A DNA stretch of 64,000 nucleotides from Pinus tabuliformis (lineage: Eukaryota > Streptophyta > Pinopsida > Pinales > Pinaceae). Shown here piece after piece: positions 13,109-27,100 of this stretch. The number at the start of each line of letters is the position of its first letter. Within the stretch, counting starts at the first letter, position 1. The notes beneath the pieces are model-generated. The model was not told the DNA's origin and did not search any database. It saw only the letters and a program-made list of their open reading frames with translations. The DNA is taken from positions 646,796,606 through 646,860,605 of the forward strand of contig CM062811.1 of the NCBI GenBank assembly GCA_031772625.1, written 5' to 3'. The position numbers and the translations under genes are program-made.

Positions 13109-13229
13109 GAGTGGTATCAAAGTGAAGTTGCATCACTGGACCTCAAGGTACATGTAGATGGTTATAGTTATCATGTGTGTAGTTATTGTTACAATTTGTA
13201 TTATTATTATGTATACATCGTGATGTTGA

Positions 13230-13276
13230 TATATATATATATATATATAGATATATATATATATATATATATATAT

Positions 13277-13368
<92 letters not shown>

Positions 13369-13392
13369 ATATATATATATATATATATATAT
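13230..13392. repeat. TA dinucleotide microsatellite with GATATA interruptions
   Basis: About 160 bases of almost pure (TA)n, broken by a few single-base changes giving GATATA/CTATAT words. It lies in the leader of the Ty3/gypsy element, just after the primer-binding site. The Tyr/Ile repeat reading frames through it on both strands are artefacts of the repeat. Confidence 0.95.
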
Positions 13393-13969
13393 TTCATGCT
13401 AATTTGGACTAAGTTGTGTAAATGTGATAGCCTCCCCTGAGATACACTGAGGTATGATTTTGATTGTCTTATATTTGGTTGATCTAACATGGTATGTTTG
13501 CAAGAAATATAAGATCATAGATGAAGAGTAGAGTAGTGGATTATAGTTCACATGACTACCCTCACAAGCCAGATATGAAACCAATAGAATGGGAAAGATC
13601 AGTTGAGCAACAAGGACAAGATTATTCTCCTGATCTAGCATAAACATTGAGGAGTCCCAGGGAAAAGATCATAAGTTGCGAGGTAGATAATAAGAGGTTG
13701 ACTGAGGCATAGGAAATACTTCCAAAGGATCAGGAAAAGAAAGCATAAGTCAATGTAGTGATCCATTAGAGGCTTACATATTTTCATAAGCAGGGACAGT
13801 TGGGGAACATTCATAGAGATAGAAAGGAAGAGAAGGCCAGTGGGGCATATGGTAGTCAGTATCAAAGAAGACACATGACGGAAAAATATGATACAGTCAG
13901 AGGTGGGAGATCTTTGGATACACCTGACGGGGGGGATATCACTCATGGATTTTATTCTAGCTATGGTTC

Positions 13970-14623
13970 TGAGAGACATTATCACTAGCATCCTTATAGA
14001 AGGAGTGAGATGGGTTACTTTCTAGATGAGTTCAAGAAATAAAAGCCTCATGCTTTTGATGGGGAAGTGAAGAAATAAGAAAATGTAGAAGCATGGATGC
14101 TTGGGATGGAGAAGTTCTTCATATTGCATAATTATTCAAAGAACATGAAAGCCAAGAAATATATCTTTAGTCTCAAGGGAAAAGAATATATCTGGTGGGA
14201 AGATGTTAAGCATGTCAAAAGAATCAAGGAAGAGGAGATGAGTTGGCATGAGTTTAAAAGACTATTTATGAATAATTAATTGTCTAAGAGATATTATGAC
14301 GGGACGGCTAAGGAATTTTATGAGCTCAAGATGGGTTCCATGACAGATGAAGAGTAAAAGATCAAGTTTATAAAGTTTTTGATGTACATTCCCTACCTCA
14401 AGGATGAGAAGACAAAGGTCCAAAGGTTCATTAGTGGATTTCATTTATTATTTAAAGACCAGTTTGAGTATGATGAGCCTCGGTCATTGGAGGAAGTCAT
14501 CAAGAAGTTGAAGCATTTTTATGAGTAGTTTAGGCACAAGCATGAGTTCAAGTGTGACTGGAAAGGTAATGAGAAGCTTGAATAACGGAAAATGTCCTAA
14601 TAAGCGAGCAAGATTTTAGGATG
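13970..14623 (+). pseudogene. Gag region of the Ty3/gypsy element, first part (fossil)
   Basis: The translated pieces show the capsid-like pattern of plant gypsy gag: an AWMLGMEKFF-type stretch followed by YIFSLKGKEYIWWED and SWHEFKRLF, as in the retrotransposon gag family. The zinc-knuckle part (CWTCGEEHHKRDFP) lies beyond the inserted copia element near 18,445-18,500. It is broken. Confidence 0.7.
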
Positions 14624-15521
14624 GGTAGAAATTTGTACAAACATATCTCTGATACCATGTAGAAATTAATGTGTAGATTAAAAACTGCTCACGAAATTTT
14701 CTAAATCACAAGACTTGAAGCTACTCTATCAATCTATGGAAGTTAATTCACCATCTAAAACAAGAATCATAGACACAAAAAGGAAACATCACACATGCAC
14801 ACAGATTTATCTAGGAGAAAACAACTACTCAAAACCCCTTACTATCTATATTTCCTTAATCAGAGAATAGAGAAGAAATACAATGCTTTCTTAAATCTGA
14901 TCACACCCTGGAAGTTTATAGTCTATACCTCTGCTTGACTGACTAAACTTGGCCAACACTTAGCCAATTTCAAGCCTTCCCAAGCTCCTATTTCCATGTG
15001 TTGTTCCTCTGGGAACTAGGCCCCTATAAATTACGAAATTCCCTCATCTAGACTGTGCAATTCCTTTAGGTCCTTCCTCTAACTACATGCACCATCTATA
15101 CACTTCGGAATATGCTACAACTAATAGTACATTGCCTTGGAATATCCATATCAACTGGGTAACTCGAATTATATGCATCCAAAAATTATTTTGGGTTGAT
15201 TGATTAGTTAACTGGTTGATCACTGAGTGTGGTTGAAGTTCCACTTCCACAATTTGACCTCCACTAGTTCTTCTAACAATTAGGACTAGTTAAAATAACA
15301 ATAACTCAAATTAACTTAAATATATTGTTACAAATTAGCAATCAATCATGTAGAATTGAACTCAAGTGTCTCCAACTCAAATTTGTTGAGTTAACTACGT
15401 GAAAAAGCCATGTCACCTCATTTAACTACCTCCAAGTATTTTGTTGAAATAGAAATTCAAATTTTAATATAGTTTAACCAAGGCAAAGCCAAAACTAGAT
15501 TTTCTTGTTGAATTTTCAACA
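14624..15521 (-). repeat. Copia LTR, left copy
   Basis: It is the direct repeat partner of 17,469-18,350. The PPT-like tract adjoins its right edge, so on the minus strand it is the 3' LTR. Confidence 0.75.
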
Positions 15522-17468
15522 CCCCCTCTCAACAAGAAAGGGATTATCAACCACCCTTATCTTGCACCTATGGAATGTACTGCATGCAACACCTCTCACT
15601 TTTGTTTCTGCTACTGCAACATATGCAATTGAGAAGCATACCAAAAAAACAAATTGAATCAACTGTGTTTGTAACTGTCTACTGGGAAAATGGTGTTGTT
15701 GCTGACTCTACTACTGAGCCTCCTACTTTGCTATCAACACTCATCTGCACTCCTTAGTATCTAATTGACACAGATCCTCCTGCTACTAGATACTGTGGTC
15801 CCTTGTAGCAAGATAATGATCCATGAGGAGAATGTCTCAATGGACCCTGCCCAAATTTCTGCAACTCTTAGACTTTGGATCTACATCGCTCCACCTCGCT
15901 CATGGAGGTATAGTTGCATGTGCTCCCTCTACCCACTTGGATTGAACTCTCCCCCTACTGGAGGTATCTGCTAGAGTATATGTCTCCACTCTTCCTCCTA
16001 TATTCTTCTCCATTTGTGGTTTCTCCAAAACCTCTTGAGGCTTCTTCTAAGGTCGCATGTTGAGAGTTCTAACATGCTCCCTCTCAACCACCAATTATAT
16101 AACCCTTGCCTCGTGCCTCAAGGCTTTGCATGCACCTTCTACCTCAAGTGCATACAATTTCTTGACTCGAACCCTGATCTGCTTCACATGTCTTGTGGCT
16201 ATGTGTCTCAAGAATGACTTTCCTTTGCTGAAGATCACATTGTAACCAAAAACTTACAAAACTGCAACAAGGACAAGATTCTTCTTTAGACCCGGAATAA
16301 ACATAAAATCCTTGAGTTTGAGAGGGGAGCCAAACTTCCTCTAAAGGGTGACAATACCACTCCCGTTCACATTGTATCTTCCGTCGTCTCTAAATTCAAT
16401 GTTCATTAGGAGATCTTTCTCCTCCAAATCACTGAAAACTTATATGTTCACTGTCATATGGATCGAAGCACCACTATTGAGGTACCACACACTTACCATG
16501 ATTGTGATGGCCATACATGCTATGGGAGTGAAGTCAAGCTCGAACTGTGAATCTAGGGCTTCACCTCTTGCTGCTACTGCAGGCTCCTTCTTTCTTGCCT
16601 TCTTGTGTGGACACTTTGTGGCCTAGTGCATGAATTCATGAAAATTGAAACACTTGATTTTAGACAAGTCTTTCTCCTTGCCCTCTTGGCTGGAATTAGC
16701 CTCACCTTAGGAATTCTTACCCTTTGGCTTCCTTCATTTGCTGACTAATGAAAATTCCTCTTCCTCTTCTTTAGATGAAGTCCCATCTTTGGTATTTTGT
16801 CTTATTTTCTCCGGCACCAAGTTGGACCATAAGCGCTCCTAATTTGGTAGTTTCTCCCTCCCATTCACTGAATCTTGGTAGTTGTGCGAGCTCTTGGGAA
16901 GGCCTGGAAGGGTTAGGATCACCAAATCATCCTCTGCTATAGTAACACGAATTTGACCAAGTTCATCACAACACTATGTGGACCTACTCAGGTACTATGG
17001 AATGGTCTCGTTCCTCTGCATCTTCATATTTCGAAGCTTGTCCTTGAGTGCCAATTTCCCGTGATCACTACTATTCTAGAACAAATATGTCAGTGATTTT
17101 CACATTGCATACAGAGTCTCTTTCCATGGATATTAGAGACAATATGGTATCATACTCGCTCCAATACGATCCTCCTCACCTTGGCAACACACTTTTTCTA
17201 ATCTCTAGATTCTAAGCATCAACTACTGCTGGTTTTCGAATATCATCATCAATGAATTCCTTCAACCCATTATTCTCTAGTACCGTCTCCATGCGGTCCT
17301 TCAATGCAACATAATTTTAGCTTCCCTCAAGGGCATACTCGAGCCTTAGTCCATTGAAAATCATCTTCTCAGTCCTAAAGAAAACCCACAACCTTATCTG
17401 CAATCTCAAACCTCCTGCAATGACAACTTTGAAATATCTTCTCTATAGTGATTTCATCTCTAATACCA

Positions 17469-18350
17469 TGTAGAAATTTCTACAAATATAGAACTGATAC
17501 CATGTAGAAATTAATGTATAGATTCAAAATTTCTCATGAAATTTTCTAAATCACAAGACTTGAAGCTACTCTATTGATCTGTAGAAGTTAATTCACCATC
17601 TAAAACAAGAATAATAGACATGCAAAAGGAAGAATCACACATGCACAGATATTTATCTAGGGGAAAATAATTGCTCAAAACTCCTTACTATCTATATTTC
17701 ATTAACCAGAGAATAGAGAAGAAATATAATGCTTTCTCAAGCTTGAGCACACTATGTAGGTGTATAGTCTATCCCTTTGCTTGATTGACTGAATCTTACC
17801 AATTCTTAGCCAATTTCAAGCCTTCCTAGGCTCCTAACTCCTTGTGTTGTTCCTTTGGGAATTAGGCGCCTATTAATTATGAAATTCCTTCATATGGATT
17901 GCACAGTTACTTTAGGTCCTTCCTATGGCTACATTCACCATTTGTACACTTCAAAATATGCTACAATTGATAGTACACTTCCTTGTAATATCCATCTCAA
18001 CTGGGTAACTCGAATTTTATGCATGCAACAATTGTTTTGGGCTGATTGATCACTGAGTGTGGTTGAAGTTCCACTTCCACAACTTGACCTCCACTAGTTC
18101 TTCTGAAGTTAGAACTAGTTAAACTGATAATAACTCAAATTAACTAAAATAAATTTCTACAAATTAGAAATAATTCATGTATAAATGAACTCAAGTGTCT
18201 CCAACTCGAATTAACTGAGTTAACTGAGTGACAAGAGCCATGTCACCTCAGTTAACTACCTCCAAGTATTCCGTTGAAATAGAAATTTTAATTTTAATTT
18301 AGTTTGACCAAGGAAATGTCAAAATAGATTTTTTTGTTGCATTTTCAACA
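17469..18350 (-). repeat. Copia LTR, right copy
   Basis: It is the direct repeat partner of 14,624-15,521. The primer-binding site adjoins its left edge, so on the minus strand it is the 5' LTR. Confidence 0.75.
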
Positions 18351-19104
18351 ATATGTGGGTGACACGAAGAATGTAGACCTCATAGGAAGTTGAGAGAGGA
18401 CATGGGTCTCATCCTGAGGAGTAGAATAAAGGAAATGGCAGGAAACCTTTGAGGTGTTGGACTTGTGGTGAGGAGCATCACAAGAGGGATTTTCCATCAC
18501 ATTAGGGTGGCAGGCCTCATATTTATAGTGCTCAAGAGGCATAGACAGTTGGAGATGTAGGCTAGAGTATTCCCCGGATTTATGCAGTGGTGGATAATAG
18601 GCAAGCATATCATCAAGCATCTATTATCAAGATGGAAGGTAAGCTTTGTGATCAAGTTATTTTTATTTTGATTGACCTTAGATCTAATTATAGCTATATT
18701 AGTCTTGACCTCGTGGATCAATGTTGGTTGAGTAAATAAATGCATGAAAAATATTGGTTGGTGAAGTTGGCTCTAGGAAGCAAGAGAAGAGTTCATCACT
18801 GGGTGAGATCTTATTCATTTGAGGTTAATAGTATGCCTAAATGAGCACATATAAATGTGCTTCCTTCGGGATCATATAGTATATTTTTTGGCATGGCTTG
18901 GTTGTTCATTCACAGGACTAAAGTGGATTATTATGACAAGGCTATTGAGTGCTTGTATGATGATGGGGAAAGGAGAGTCTTGCAGGGAAATAATAGGCCT
19001 ACATCAGTGAGAATGGTTACAACTATGCAAATAAAGTGAAATCATAGGAAGGGATGTGTATTGTTTATATTTCACATTTCTAGTGACAAAGGGAAAGAGG
19101 ATGA

Positions 19105-20540
19105 GGATGATGGATTCATGAAGAGGTATCCTATCTTTCAATAGTTTTAGGATGTTTTCCTGCAGATATTCCAAAGGTACCACTTCATAGGGAAGTGGAT
19201 TTCTCTATTGATTTTATGCTAGGAGAAGCATCAACATCTAAGGCACTGTAAAGGATGAGCACTCCATAGTTGGTGGAATTGAATTTGTAGCTTAAGGAGA
19301 TGCTTGATAAGGGATACATTAAGCCAAGTGTGTCACCTTGAGGTGCACCAGTGTTGTTTAAAAGGAAGAAGGATGGTACTCTCATATTGTGAATTGATTA
19401 CTGACAACTAAATAAAGTGAATATCAAGAACAAACATCCATTGTCATGGATTGATGATTTATTTGATCAGTTGAAGGGAGATGCATTGTTTTCAAAAATT
19501 GGTATGAGATCAAGATATCATCAGATCCACATCAAAGAAGAAGACATATATAAGACTTCATTTCGTACAAGTTATGGGCACTATGAGTTTGTGGTGGTTC
19601 CTTTTGGTTTTACCAATGCCCCAACCACCTTCATGTGTTTGATGAACAATGTGTTATGTCCTTATCTGGAAAAGTTTGTCATAATATTTGTTGATGATAT
19701 ATTGGTATATTCAAAGAATGAGGAAGAGCATGTTGACCACCTAGAATAGTGTTGATATTGTTGAGAGATAATCAGTTGTATGCCAAGCTCAGCAAGTGAA
19801 GTTTCTTTTAGACTCATATTTATTACTTGGGACATGTTTTTTACAAAGAAGGATAATAGTGGATCCAAAAAATACTAAAGCTATCATGGAGTGGACAACT
19901 CCTAGGAATGTGGATGAGGTCAGATCATTCATGGGACTAGAAGGTTATTATAGGAGGTTCATTAAGAACATCTCTAAGATTAGTTATCATATTACATCTT
20001 TTCAGAGAAAATGGAAGAATTTTGAATGGACAGAGGAGTGTGGAACTAGTTCTGAGTAGTTGAAGAATTTTCTTACTAATGCTCTAGTTTTGAAGATTGT
20101 AGATCCTGATAAGGAGTTTGTGGTTTGTACAGATGCTTGCAAGGAAGGACTAGGTGGGGTCTTGATGCAGGAAGGACAAGTGATTTTCTATGAATCAAGG
20201 AATTTTAATGATCACAAGAATAACTATGTGACGCATGATCTTGAGTTTGCAGCTATCATTCATGCATTGAAGATATGGAGACATTATCTCCATGGAAGGG
20301 GGTTTGTTCTGATGAGTGAGCACATTGGAATTAGGTATCTATTTGACCAACCCAATCTGAATGCCAGACAAGCTAGATGGTTGGCTACCCTCAATAATTT
20401 TGACTTTGAGATTAGGTACATTAAGGGCAAGGAGAACATGGTTGTAGATGCTCTTAGCAGGAGAGTGCAGGTGAATCATATTTCAGCGTTGAGCTCTTAT
20501 GGGACATATTTGCGAGATCAGATCTTGTATGCAGGGTAGC
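19105..20540 (+). pseudogene. Reverse transcriptase and RNase H region of the Ty3/gypsy element (fossil)
   Basis: Clear Ty3-type RT motifs are present: [42 protein letters not shown], and the catalytic-type FVDDILVYS (about 19,690). RNase H follows at about 20,100-20,480 with CTDACKEGLGGVL, THDLEFAAIIHALK and the closing ENMVVDALSR. These pieces identify the family firmly. The region as a whole is broken. Confidence 0.85.
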
Positions 20541-20689
20541 ATGATGAGAGATATTAGTAGTTGAAGCAAAGGTTACATTAGTAGGGTGAAGGTGATAGGG
20601 ATGAGGAGTATCACCTCATAGCAAATGACTTGGTTAGATTTAAGAACAGTATGTATGTTCCAAACAGTGGTGAGTTGAAGAAGCTTATA

Positions 20690-21740
20690 TGGAGATAGAT
20701 TCATTTCAAGCCCATATCCAAGACACCCAGGATATCAGAAAACTTTGATGGCTCTTAAGAAGTTTTATCATTGGCCAAATTTGAAGAAAGAAGTAGCTGA
20801 GCTATTTTCAAGATGCTTAGATTGTCAGCAGGTGAAAGCAAAGTGTAAGCATCTAGCTAGTCTATTGCAACCTAGTCCAATTCCATAATTGAATTGGGAG
20901 GTCATTTCCATGGACTTCATTACAGGATTGTCAAGGACATCGAGGTAGAATGATTCCATCATGGTTGTGGTTGATAGGTTGAGAAAGTTAGCTCACTTGA
21001 TTGCACTGAATTCTACTAATTCAACTAGTGAGGTAGCTCAAATATTCATCAGGGAGATAGTGAGCTTGCATGGATTTCTCAAGAAGATTGTATTAGATAG
21101 AGATGCCAGGTTCACTTCCAAGTTTTGGAAGGTGTTGTTTGAAATATTGGGGATATAGTTAGCTTTTAGTACATCTTGTCATACACAAAAAGATGGATAG
21201 ACAAAAATGGTTAACAAGATTCTTGAGGATATGTTGAGGATGTATGTCATGCATCAGCAGAGGAAGTGGTAGGATTATCTTCCATTGGTAGAGTTTTCAT
21301 ATAATAATGGGTATCAGGAATCCTTAAATATGAGTCCATTTGAGGCTCTCTATGGGAAGAGTTGTAATACTCCTATTAGTTGGAGTGATCCAGTGAACAG
21401 GGTGTTGATTGGACCAGATATGTTGGCTGAGATGGAGCTATAGATGTAGGTTATCAGAAGGAACTTAAAGGCAGCATAGGACAAGAATAAGAGTTATGCA
21501 TATCAACATAAAGCATCAAGAAGTTTCTGTTTGGGGACCATGCGTATTTGCACATCAAGCCCAAGAGAATCTCTTTGAGGATTGTGTCATGTGCCAAGTT
21601 GGAACCTCGGTATTGTGGGCCTTTTGAGATCGTAGATAGGATTAGACCAGTGGCTTACGTACTTGCACTTCCACCAATAATCAAAGTCCATGTTGTTTTA
21701 CATGTTTCATTGCTTAAGAGATATGTGTAGGATGTTGATC
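20690..21740 (+). pseudogene. Integrase region of the Ty3/gypsy element (fossil)
   Basis: Pieces include the zinc-binding HHCC-type end (LDCQQVKAKCKH), the core start (MVVVDRLRKLAHLIAL, LHGFLKKIVLDRDARFTSKFW), and the C-terminal GPFEIVDRI...AYVLALPP pattern with HVSLLKRYV at about 21,590-21,730. Chromodomain-like residues follow (TWEMANHM near 21,893-21,916). Broken. Confidence 0.8.
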
Positions 21741-21963
21741 ATGTGATTGATTGGTATGTATTGCAGGTGGAACCATAGGGAGAGTTCCATCCAGAGCCAC
21801 AACGCATATTGCAGTGGAAAAAACTCATGCTCCTTAATAAAGAAATAGAGCAAGTTAAAGTGCAGCGGAAGCACTTTGGGACCGATGAAGCTACATGGGA
21901 AATGGCTAATCATATGCGGTCATTATATCCTTCTTTATTTGTTAATTGAAGCAAATGAGTTTT

Positions 21964-22127
<164 letters not shown>

Positions 22128-22300
22128 CATCGAGTAGTGTTATAAACATCCAATAAGCGATATGTTTGTCTTGGTTTTCAGCAGTTGTTTATTGCAAATA
22201 CTGCACCATGTGGCGTTATGAAGCTTCGAATGTAGTATGCTTTGCTGGTCACAAGTGTCATAGAACACCAAGGATGGAATTACCCTAAGGGGGAGGGGTT

Positions 22301-24174
22301 TGTAACAACCCCTGGTTAATTTTGTATGTAAATATAATAAGACCAAGGTCATGGCACATGTATTCTAAGTTGAATGGTGGGAAAACATTATAGTGGATAT
22401 CATTTGTGGTTTATTAATTGCTACGAAAATTGGCAAAGGCATTGGAAAAGGAAAAAAGGAAATAAATAGATTTTAATTAAGGAAATAAAGGAAAATAGGA
22501 GAAAAAGGAGATGAAGGAACACAAATATGAATGCAAGGGAAATTAGATGAAAATTAAGAAAAAAAAATGTAAAGGAAGAGACTAGGCATCAATGATAAAA
22601 AGGCATCAAAGAAATAGTTCACAACTTTTGCCAATTTAGATTTTGGATCTCTTCTTCCATAATCTTACACTATTGCACACTTAGAAAATTCTTTGATCAT
22701 CCTAGCATTCACTTGGACTTGGAGAGAAGAAATCAAAGGATAAGAAAAGGAATTGTAACCAATAGAGAGAAGGTTGGATCAAAAACTACAGTTGGAGTTC
22801 ATTGGAGGTAACAGGTTGCATGAGTGATTTCCTTGCTGAGATTTGGATGCATGGTAAATGCATATTGTTTTTTGGTTATTTTGTTGTCATTGGCATGGGA
22901 TTTTCCTAGATTGATGGTGGTTTCAGCCTTGCCTTGCCATTTCCTGGATAGCCATGATGTACTGGGTTTTCTATTCGATTAAGATTTGGATTGCCGGTAG
23001 ACTTAGATCCTGGTTGGTGGTCTTGGGAAAATTCGCAAGGGTCGAGGGTGGAGATGGGCGTTCTCCTAAAACTATTGACGGATGGGTGCAGATAGGAAAA
23101 TTCCTCTGGAGCCAGTGAAGGAAGTCAGAGGAATCCAAGCTTGTTTTGATGTTAGTGATTTCTGGATCGGTTAGGTGAAATCACTGTGGATGGGGTTGAG
23201 TTTGTTTGGTCCATGGAAGCCCTAGTTGGTTCTATTTTGGTTTAAACCATATGATCCCATATCCATGCTTGGAATATGGCATGGGGGTGATTGGGTAGAA
23301 GAGATATCTAGTTCAACCCAATCTATGGTCAGGTGGTACGTGGAAGTCCCTGACTTGGTTGGAATTCACATATGTTAATACGCGTTATTTTCTAATTGTG
23401 ATTAATAAGCACATGTACTGGTTATTATACTGATCTTATGGTTGATTTTTCGTGGATTCTATTTTAGTTATATGTTGGTTATATGGATGGTTATATGATG
23501 TTCTCTTGCTATGGATCTTGTTCATGATTGAATTATTGATGATTGTATAGGCTAACAAGTGTTGTTGTAGTTAGCTTAAGAGGGTATTGGACCTTCTTGA
23601 TGATTCTCTGATGAAGTTAAAGAGGTAATGATCATATGTGAATTCATTAGGTACAACTTCTATGTTTACCATATGTTTGAGGAAATGTTAGTATGCGACT
23701 AGCATGTTTTGAGCAAGATCTAGCCTTAGTTTTGATTATTTAGACTTGTTATCATCTTAGACCCAATTCTGGAAAGTTTTGGGAAATTATGAGCAGTCGC
23801 ATGTAGGACAGTCATGAAAAGTGGCATATACCTTGCTACCACATGCACATAATTGGAAGATTTCGGTCATAACTACATGTAGGAAGCCTTGTGGGTGCGG
23901 TTGGAGCCTTCCAACTGCACACACAATGAGTCACGGGTGCGGTTTGGAGGTAAATCTTGTGAAAATAAGTACCATCTCAGGGATTGATCACCAAGGGTGG
24001 TTGTCAGACTCCTGAATGACCTAGTGTCCCTGATGGGTGGTAGTAAGAGTTCTGGTTAGTAGTCCCCACTTCCATAACTAGAACATAGAGGTTAAGTCAT
24101 GTCATAGTAAATCTCAACTCATGTTTACCCTATAGAGCTTGTAAAAGTGGGTAAATGTGGGAGGAGTGGTTACA
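22301..24174 (+). repeat. 3' LTR of the Ty3/gypsy element
   Basis: It begins TGTAACAACC right after a polypurine tract (AAGGGGGAGGGG, 22,287-22,298) and ends GGTTACA, like the 5' copy. Length is about 1.87 kb. Confidence 0.75.
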
Positions 24175-27100
24175 TATATAGTAATAATAATCTTTTCAAA
24201 CACATTTCATCATGTTTTTTATCATCTAAGCTAAGCTAGTATGTGCTCAAATAGATTGGGTCGAATAGAGAGTAGAATAAAATATATTCAAAGTGCACTT
24301 GCGTACATGATATTTGCACAAACCATTCCTCATTAACACTCCTGAATCACGTGTCGTCATGTCCTAAGTGCTCTGGGAGAAGAGATCGAGGGCGTGGTGG
24401 TTGATTTCTTGTTGCTAGTAATTACCAGGATCTCTAGTTACCAATATTATTCCATCCATGATATACAGTCATTGTAACTTAAAGATAGTAGTTGTTCAGG
24501 TAGGACATATCTTAGCACTTAGCGATAGGGTCATAAGAGATAAAATTTACTAGAGGAAGATACAAAGAGGGTTAGGGCACTAAGAACAAAGGCGTAGAGG
24601 CAACTCGTAGCATGTCAAGATCGAGTTGACTCATTTGTTGACTCAGTGTGGGAGTGTGGAGAATGGTGATTTCACTGCACTTCTCTGCCAGTGGAATTTT
24701 TTGTTGAACAATTTTGGTATGTTGCATTTGATCATTCTCACACATTTGATGCACTTAGCTATTTCTATTGGTAAATTATTTTATATTTCAATTGAATCAC
24801 GAGTTATATATGGAAATAAAATAATAAAGTAATGGGTCGAGGGTCAAGCATGTTTTGTCTCGGTAATATTCTCTATTCATTTCATACACATTTACATTCT
24901 CATTAGATTAAAACGAGCAACTTGACCATTTTCAAGCCAATAAAATCAAAGTAAAGTGGAAGCACGATGTGACAATTGAAAGAAATAGGAAATGTGTCCC
25001 TACTACTGTTAGGCACTAGTCAATCGTGATTTTAGTAGTTCATGCTTTCATTAAAATAATATTTTTGAAGTGACTAATTTTGTAGCAATTGATTTTTCTA
25101 CATATAAGGTCACTCGTAAATTACCTGAATGATAACCTATAAATTACGATAGAGTATAGAGTTAGCAATTGAACAATCGAAATGATTCAACAATGTGACG
25201 AATAATGAATCATTTATATAAATAATGTGACCGACTACCAAACCTTGCACGAAGTGGACAATACTCATTGAAGTTCATGACTTGACAAGAATGTCATTCC
25301 GCTTGCAGTAATAGCAATATTGCTGAGACTGTTACTAAATGAGTAGGTGATATGTTTGTAAGGTGAGGAAAGTTTGATACCAAATGAAGAGAATCTTGGT
25401 GATCATCTATAAGGGATCGATAACCATCTGTGAGAAAGTGACATAATATTAATGATTGGTCATAAGACAAACTCCCTAGGTTTATACTTGACAAAATCAG
25501 AGTCAAATAGGAAAAGACTGGTTGGGAAGCAGCCACATGCACAAAACATGAAGAGGCTAATGCGTAGGGAAAAGTGGAGTGCATGGAATTCTATGCAACA
25601 CTCTATCTTCTCCATTTCCATATAGGAATACCGATCAATATGGTTGCAAGGAAATTCCCTCTCTCGACTCAACAAGTCCATCAGAATGTACTAATTCATC
25701 ATATCAAAGCATTTCTTAATGTGTTTATTAGAGTTCATACACCTTTCTTTGTGATAATTCATTTGTTAACTGAGTACAGAGGTGTGGGAGTGCAAAGAAG
25801 TGTGGATAAATCGCCATACTCTGCACCTCAAAAAAACATGATAGCATAACTAAGAAAAAGCATAATAATGATAATTGGGACCTTTTATCGAAGGAATGAT
25901 GGGTGGTGGGAAATTTGTTTAATTTCATTGTGCATATTGCGAAGATGTAGAGAAAGCTTTCATTGTGCTTCCTATGCTAGTTGATTTGTTTCTACATCTA
26001 CATGTGCTTTATGAACAAAATGTGTCCATAGAATGTTCTCTAATAACGACAATACGTAGACTCCACACTACCTTAATGACATCAACATATCGATAACTAT
26101 CAAAGAAGCAGAGTATCACATTTGTTACAATACAACTACACTATAAAGAAACACTATAAAGAAATGCAAGAGTGATATGTTTTTGGAAAAATCAATGCCT
26201 GCAGAGCATTGCATGGAACATTTAGAACTTGTGTTTCTATGGCTCACTTATTTCCTAATTCTCTCTCCCTTCAGCGATTTGAACTGGAAATGGAAAGTAG
26301 TTCCACCGAAAATTTAGGGAAACAAACTTCATTGCGATGGAATCATGCAAGGGTGACTACGAAATTGAATGAGATCCTCATATCTATTTTCATATCTGTA
26401 ATATGCATGGAATATATTGAAATTCCAGCTTCTACATATATCTAAATGCATGCATCCCAGTGTCTCCAATATGCTTGATAGATATATTGAATTCCCAACT
26501 TCGATCTGTAATGGATACATAATATAGTTAATATTCGAATAACATTTTCAATAATAAGAGGAGTGGTTACTTGTAAAGAAACCAAGTTGAACTTATTTTT
26601 ATAACGCATTGTTATCCTCGTCATTTTTATAAGGTATTTCTAATTAGGTTGATTAAGGGTTTAATTGAAAGGTGGTATATTTTTATTTAGGTTGATGGGG
26701 GTTTAATTAAAAGGTGGGTGAGAGAAATTTGGTTTGGAATGGGAAGGAAATTTGGTTGGGAGAGAAAGAGATTATTTATTGTTTTTAAAATTATTTAATT
26801 ACTAAGGTACAAAGATTTTTGCATGACTTCTCACATTATAGATCCACTTACAATTTTGATATGTAGGGAAGGATGGCTTATGAAAGATAGGTTGGGATTC
26901 ATGAACAATAAAGTAGATTTGTGGAACCATTTTTATTATGTTTAGAATTGAGTCATGTTCAAATCTGGGAATGTCATGACCATCTAACCTAGTCTTTTTC
27001 TCCTTTGGGGGTTTACACACCTAGGGTTGGATATATGTTTTTAAGTATAAAGGAAGGAAGGAGTGAATTCCTGTGGTGGCACTATCTTTGTAAGTTGAAA

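Larger units (their letters stand above)
14624..18350 (-). mobile_element. Ty1/copia LTR retrotransposon nested in the Ty3 gag region, internally deleted
   Basis: Two direct repeats of about 0.9 kb (14,624-15,521 and 17,469-18,350) enclose about 1.95 kb. On the minus strand each repeat starts TGTTGAAAATTCAAC and ends TTTCTACA. The right copy is followed on that strand by TGGTATTAGAG, an initiator-Met-type primer site (17,458-17,468). The left copy is preceded by a polypurine tract, TTGAGAGGGGG (15,522-15,532). The interior reads, on the minus strand, as a copia gag (LKDRMETVLENNGLKEF), a CCHC zinc knuckle and the start of protease (SGASIHMT). No reverse transcriptase or integrase is present. 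The LTRs differ by roughly a tenth by eye. Old and broken. Confidence 0.8.

Noticed and set aside
13091-13490. Long Tyr/Ile repeat reading frames on both strands
   Set aside because: They are translations of the TA microsatellite and not proteins. The same holds at 21,876-22,153.
15575-16626. Several plus-strand open frames inside the copia element
   Set aside because: They are shadows; the recognisable gag and protease motifs are on the minus strand.
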